A stretch of DNA of 9,044 nt from Bacteroidota bacterium (lineage in GTDB: Bacteria > Bacteroidota > Ignavibacteria > UBA10030 > UBA8401): positions 3,860 through 12,903 of the forward strand of contig DMPG01000206.1 of the NCBI GenBank assembly GCA_003456055.1. Direction: 5' to 3'. Numbering within the stretch: the stretch's first letter is position 1; the number at the start of each line of letters is the position of its first letter. The notes below the pieces were generated by a model that did not search any database, was not told the DNA's origin, and was given only the letters and a program-made list of their open reading frames with translations. This document shows positions 6,167 to 9,044 of this stretch, piece by piece. The position numbers and the translations under genes are program-made.

Positions 6167-9044
6167 CTATTTGATCAACATCATTTTCTTTGTTTCTACA
6201 TATGAACCCGCTTGAATCCGATAGATATAGATACCGGTTGCTAATTTGTTTGCATCAAAGACAACCTGATAATTACCAACTTGTTGTTCTTTGTTCACCA
6301 ACGAAGCAACTTCTTGACCAAGCATGTTATAGACTTTCAAAACGACTTGACTGTTTGTCGGTATTGAATATCGAATTGTCGTTGATGGATTAAACGGATT
6401 CGGATAATTCTGTGCTAATGAAAACGCTACCGGAATTTGTTCGTCTGTTAGAACGCTGGTAATGTTTGGCAATAACACTGTCTTAAACGCTGAACCCCAT
6501 TCACTGCCCCACCACGATTTAAAGTATGAACCGCGTGCACTATCCCATGGATTCATTCCAAACGGCCATGGTAATGCTGCATTGAATTGGAATCCATCCG
6601 GATCGAATACAACCAACGACATTAAGAACGGAACAGGATTATTTGATGCGGTATATCCTAATGACGATAGCTTTATCATTAATTCTGCACTATATCCGTT
6701 ATCAACGTTAGTGGTATCATTCGCGGTAGAACCTGCCGGCAAGAATCCTGCCCCAGCTCCGGAATTCAAAACACTTTCCTCATATCGAATAGTATCTTTA
6801 TTTGCTGCAATGTTTTGATAGTATAACTTGTATTCTTTTGTTACACCTGCTTTATCTTTTACCTGTAGGAATACTCCTTCACCTTCCCAATCAAAACGGC
6901 AGATGGATTTGTCATTGGATTGGATACCAAGATATAGATTGCTTCCTTTTTGTAAGAATTTCACTCGTGTACTGCTGGAATCTTTTAAAGGTAAATGATA
7001 CGTAACTCCATTGACATCGAATGAAGCCTTTAGATCAAAACTACCCGTTACCGATTTTTCAGTTCCGCTTTTTGGAACATTTGGCGGACCAAAAACCAAT
7101 GTGGGTGCACTCGTCCAATCTGTTTCATTTAATTTTCCATCGAGTGTCATTGTGTTGGAGGTAATCATTGGGTTTACAGTATCAGGATTATCATACGCTG
7201 GTAACAAATTGATCGTTTTGAAACTTGATCCCCATTCACTACCCCACCATGATTTAAAGTATGAACCGCGTGCACTGTCCCATGGATTCATACCGAAAGG
7301 CCAAGGTAAAGCTGCGTTAAATTGGAAACCATCCGGATCAAAAATATTCATAGAAATTTGCACGGCATTTACTGTAGCTGCATATCCCAATTTATCCAAT
7401 CGAATACGAAGCTCTGTTGAATATCCATTGTCAACATTCGTTGTATCGTTTGCAGTAGAACCAACCGGCAAAAATCCTGCTCCTCCACCGGAATTGAGAA
7501 CAGATTCTTCATATCGAATCGTATCCTTGTTACCCGCAATGTTTTGATAATACAATTTGTATTCTTTTGTTACTCCAGCATTATCTTTGATCTGAACAAA
7601 TAGTCCTTCGCCTTCCCAATCGAACCGGCAAATTGATTTATCGTTTGACTGAACGCCAATATACAGATCAACACCTTTTCGTAGAAACTTAACTCTAGCC
7701 CACGAACTATCCATATTCGGATTATGATATGTCACACCATTTACATCAAATGATGCTTTCAGATCGAATCCTCCGCTCACTGTTTGGTCACCATATTTTT
7801 TCTTTAATTGAACTCCATTTCCAAACAACAAGGCAGGTGCATTTGCCCACTCTGCTTCATTGAGTTTACCATCAACCGTAACTGCCGCAGCATTTTTCAC
7901 TACCATTGAAGCTGGATCATCATATTCTTTTGTTTCAGGAATAAAGTTCAAAGTTTTAAAAGCTGAACCCCATTCACTACCCCACCAAGATTTATAATAA
8001 GAGCCGCGTGCGCTATCCCATGGATTCATTCCAAACGGCCAAGGTAATGCTGCATTGAATTGGAATCCATCCGGATCAAAAATATTCATCGAAATTTGAA
8101 TGTTGTTTAACGGTAATGTATATCCCAGTTTATCCAATCGAATTCTCAATTCAGCAGTATAGCCGCTGTCTACTCCTACAGTATCATTTACAGTTGAACC
8201 GGAATGTAAATATCCTGCTCCACTGCCTGAATTTAATACGCTTTCTTCATAGCGAATTGTATCCTTATTCCCTGCTATGTTTTGATAATACAATTTGTAT
8301 TCCTTTGTTACCCCTGCATTATCTTTGATCTGAACAAAGATTCCTTCGCCCTCCCAATCGAATCGGCAAATAGATTTGTCATTCGATTGTATTCCAACAA
8401 AAAGATCAACTCCTTTTCGCAGGAATTTTACTCTTGCCCACGAGCTGTCTTTATTCGGAATGTGGTATGTCTCTCCATTAACAACAAATGATTCTTTAAG
8501 ATCATATCCACCACTGACTGTTTGATCTCCATATTTTTTCTTTAATTGAGCACCATTTCCAAATAACAATGCGGGAGCATTAGCCCACTCTGCTTCATCC
8601 AATTTTCCATCAATCGTAACTGTAGATGCATTCTTTACTGTCATTGAAGCTGGATCGTCATATTCTTTCACTTCAGGGACAAAATTCAATGTTCTAAAAC
8701 TTGAACCCCATTCACTTCCCCACCACGATTTATAAAATGAACCGCGCACACTATCAAACGGCATCATACCGTACGGCCAAGGCAATGCTGCATTAAATTG
8801 TAATCCATCCGGATCAAAAATATCCATTGAAATTTGGACATTGCTTAACGGTAACGCATATCCCAATTTATCTAATCGAATACGAAGTTCTGCGGAATAT
8901 CCATTATCAATATTTAATGTATCATTCGCAGTTGAACCCGCATTCAAAAATCCTGCACCGCTGCCTGAATTTAAAACACTTTCCTCATAACGAATAGTGT
9001 CTTTGTTCTCTGCGATGTTCTGATAATACAATTTGTATTCTTTT
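6167..9044 (-). CDS. Large secreted tandem CBM9-like repeat protein with a T9SS tail (5' end outside window)
   Basis: C-terminal 958 residues of a longer protein; the frame runs open through the right edge. The TTG at 9031 is not the start: codons before it read KEYK, matching the KEYKLYYQ of the other repeats. Numbering below counts that TTG codon as residue 1. The window holds the end of one CBM9-like domain (to about 120), then three full domains at about 137-366, 383-611 and 627-855, and a T9SS type A tail at 866-954 (NYPNPFNPSTTI, VYNMLGQEV, ATGIYIYRI, KKMMLIK). Each full domain opens with (V/L)DGKL(D/N)E..W, continues with VKFL.KG..L..GIQSNDKSICRFDW or a close variant, then GY..EL.I.L..LGY, and ends in a Trp-rich stretch. 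This order matches CBM9, a carbohydrate-binding family; binding here is inferred and no catalytic domain is visible. It is probably a surface or secreted adhesin or glycan-binding scaffold. An intrinsic-terminator-like hairpin follows the stop. Confidence 0.92.
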   Translation of the reverse strand, partial: KEYKLYYQNIAENKDTIRYEESVLNSGSGAGFLNAGSTANDTLNIDNGYSAELRIRLDKLGYALPLSNVQISMDIFDPDGLQFNAALPWPYGMMPFDSVRGSFYKSWWGSEWGSSFRTLNFVPEVKEYDDPASMTVKNASTVTIDGKLDEAEWANAPALLFGNGAQLKKKYGDQTVSGGYDLKESFVVNGETYHIPNKDSSWARVKFLRKGVDLFVGIQSNDKSICRFDWEGEGIFVQIKDNAGVTKEYKLYYQNIAGNKDTIRYEESVLNSGSGAGYLHSGSTVNDTVGVDSGYTAELRIRLDKLGYTLPLNNIQISMNIFDPDGFQFNAALPWPFGMNPWDSARGSYYKSWWGSEWGSAFKTLNFIPETKEYDDPASMVVKNAAAVTVDGKLNEAEWANAPALLFGNGVQLKKKYGDQTVSGGFDLKASFDVNGVTYHNPNMDSSWARVKFLRKGVDLYIGVQSNDKSICRFDWEGEGLFVQIKDNAGVTKEYKLYYQNIAGNKDTIRYEESVLNSGGGAGFLPVGSTANDTTNVDNGYSTELRIRLDKLGYAATVNAVQISMNIFDPDGFQFNAALPWPFGMNPWDSARGSYFKSWWGSEWGSSFKTINLLPAYDNPDTVNPMITSNTMTLDGKLNETDWTSAPTLVFGPPNVPKSGTEKSVTGSFDLKASFDVNGVTYHLPLKDSSSTRVKFLQKGSNLYLGIQSNDKSICRFDWEGEGVFLQVKDKAGVTKEYKLYYQNIAANKDTIRYEESVLNSGAGAGFLPAGSTANDTTNVDNGYSAELMIKLSSLGYTASNNPVPFLMSLVVFDPDGFQFNAALPWPFGMNPWDSARGSYFKSWWGSEWGSAFKTVLLPNITSVLTDEQIPVAFSLAQNYPNPFNPSTTIRYSIPTNSQVVLKVYNMLGQEVASLVNKEQQVGNYQVVFDANKLATGIYIYRIQAGSYVETKKMMLIK
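6170..6436 (-). other. T9SS type A C-terminal sorting domain of the tandem-repeat protein
   Basis: The last 89 residues after the final CBM9-like unit form a separate Ig-like sorting module. It shows IPVAFSLAQNYPNPFNPSTT at the start, then VVLKVYNMLGQEV, GNYQVVFDANKLATGIYIYR, and the basic end ETKKMMLIK. This is the known signal for export by the type IX secretion system (Por secretion tail family) and is normally cut off or exchanged for a surface anchor by the sortase PorU. It fixes the cellular location of the protein: secreted or surface-bound. Confidence 0.9.
6467..9044 (-). repeat. Tandem in-gene repeat of about 738 bp (one CBM9-like domain plus linker per unit)
   Basis: Four units are visible, read on the minus strand: partial 9044-8672, 8623-7934, 7885-7199 and 7153-6467. 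The repeat period is 246 residues between the first units (DGK at residues 141 and 387 from the TTG at 9031) and 244 for the next (631). The linker is repeated too: KEYDDPASM follows the first two units, while the third linker (AYDNPDTVNPM) has changed. Protein identity between units is very high over long stretches, but the DNA differs at many third codon positions, so the copies are not recent. The last unit is the most diverged: it has PPNVPKSGTEKS where others have GNG.QLKKKYGDQ. More units may lie beyond the right edge. Confidence 0.92.

Noticed and set aside
7011..7547. 178-codon plus-strand open frame inside the repeat region
   Set aside because: It is antisense to the tandem-repeat gene; its apparent internal repeat with the plus-strand frame at 6462-6818 (HSLPHHDLKYEPRALSHGF) is only the mirror image of the coding repeats.
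9029..9031. TTG at 9031 as start of the tandem-repeat protein
   Set aside because: The codons upstream to the window edge read KEYK and match the other repeats, so this is an internal Leu codon and the gene continues off the window.
6467..9044. CRISPR array or mobile-element repeats
   Set aside because: The repeat period is about 738 bp, in frame, coding and diverged at third codon positions; there are no short direct repeats with unique spacers and no transposase.

Overview
The window looks like a piece of a Bacteroidota/Chlorobi-superphylum genome, most likely Ignavibacteria or a close relative (Ignavibacteriota, Kryptonia or Calditrichota type). Three things point that way. Two proteins end in type IX secretion (T9SS) type A sorting domains of the 'NYPNPFNPSTTI...KMMLIK' style, typical of that group. 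There is a TonB-dependent receptor with an N-terminal carboxypeptidase-regulatory-like domain. The DNA is AT-rich, and most starts lack a clear Shine-Dalgarno sequence. The lineage call is inference from sequence style, since no rRNA or other marker is present.

All genes lie on the minus strand, so transcription runs from right to left. In that order: (1) 9044-6167 is the C-terminal part of a large secreted protein made of tandem CBM9-like domains of about 246 residues, with a T9SS tail; its start is beyond the right edge. (2) 6103-4223 is a complete secreted protein with a signal peptide, two more diverged CBM9-like domains and a T9SS tail. (3) 4068-1399 is a complete 889-residue TonB-dependent outer-membrane receptor. 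(4) 1372-1 is the N-terminal 457 residues of a secreted Asp/Gly-rich protein of unknown function, cut by the left edge.

Both T9SS genes are followed, 9 nt after the stop, by a perfect hairpin (11-12 bp stem). Genes 3 and 4 are only 26 bp apart and probably co-transcribed, possibly from a Bacteroidota-type promoter in the 154-bp gap upstream of gene 3. Gaps are 63, 154 and 26 bp; no stretch over 300 bases lacks a gene. No RNA gene, CRISPR array, insertion sequence, attachment site or origin was seen.

Working model (inference): T9SS places CBM9-like, probably glycan-binding proteins on or outside the cell, the TonB-dependent receptor imports a ligand across the outer membrane, and the Asp-rich protein is another exported partner. 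No SusD-like lipoprotein or glycoside hydrolase lies in the window, so this is not a canonical polysaccharide utilisation locus as far as can be seen.
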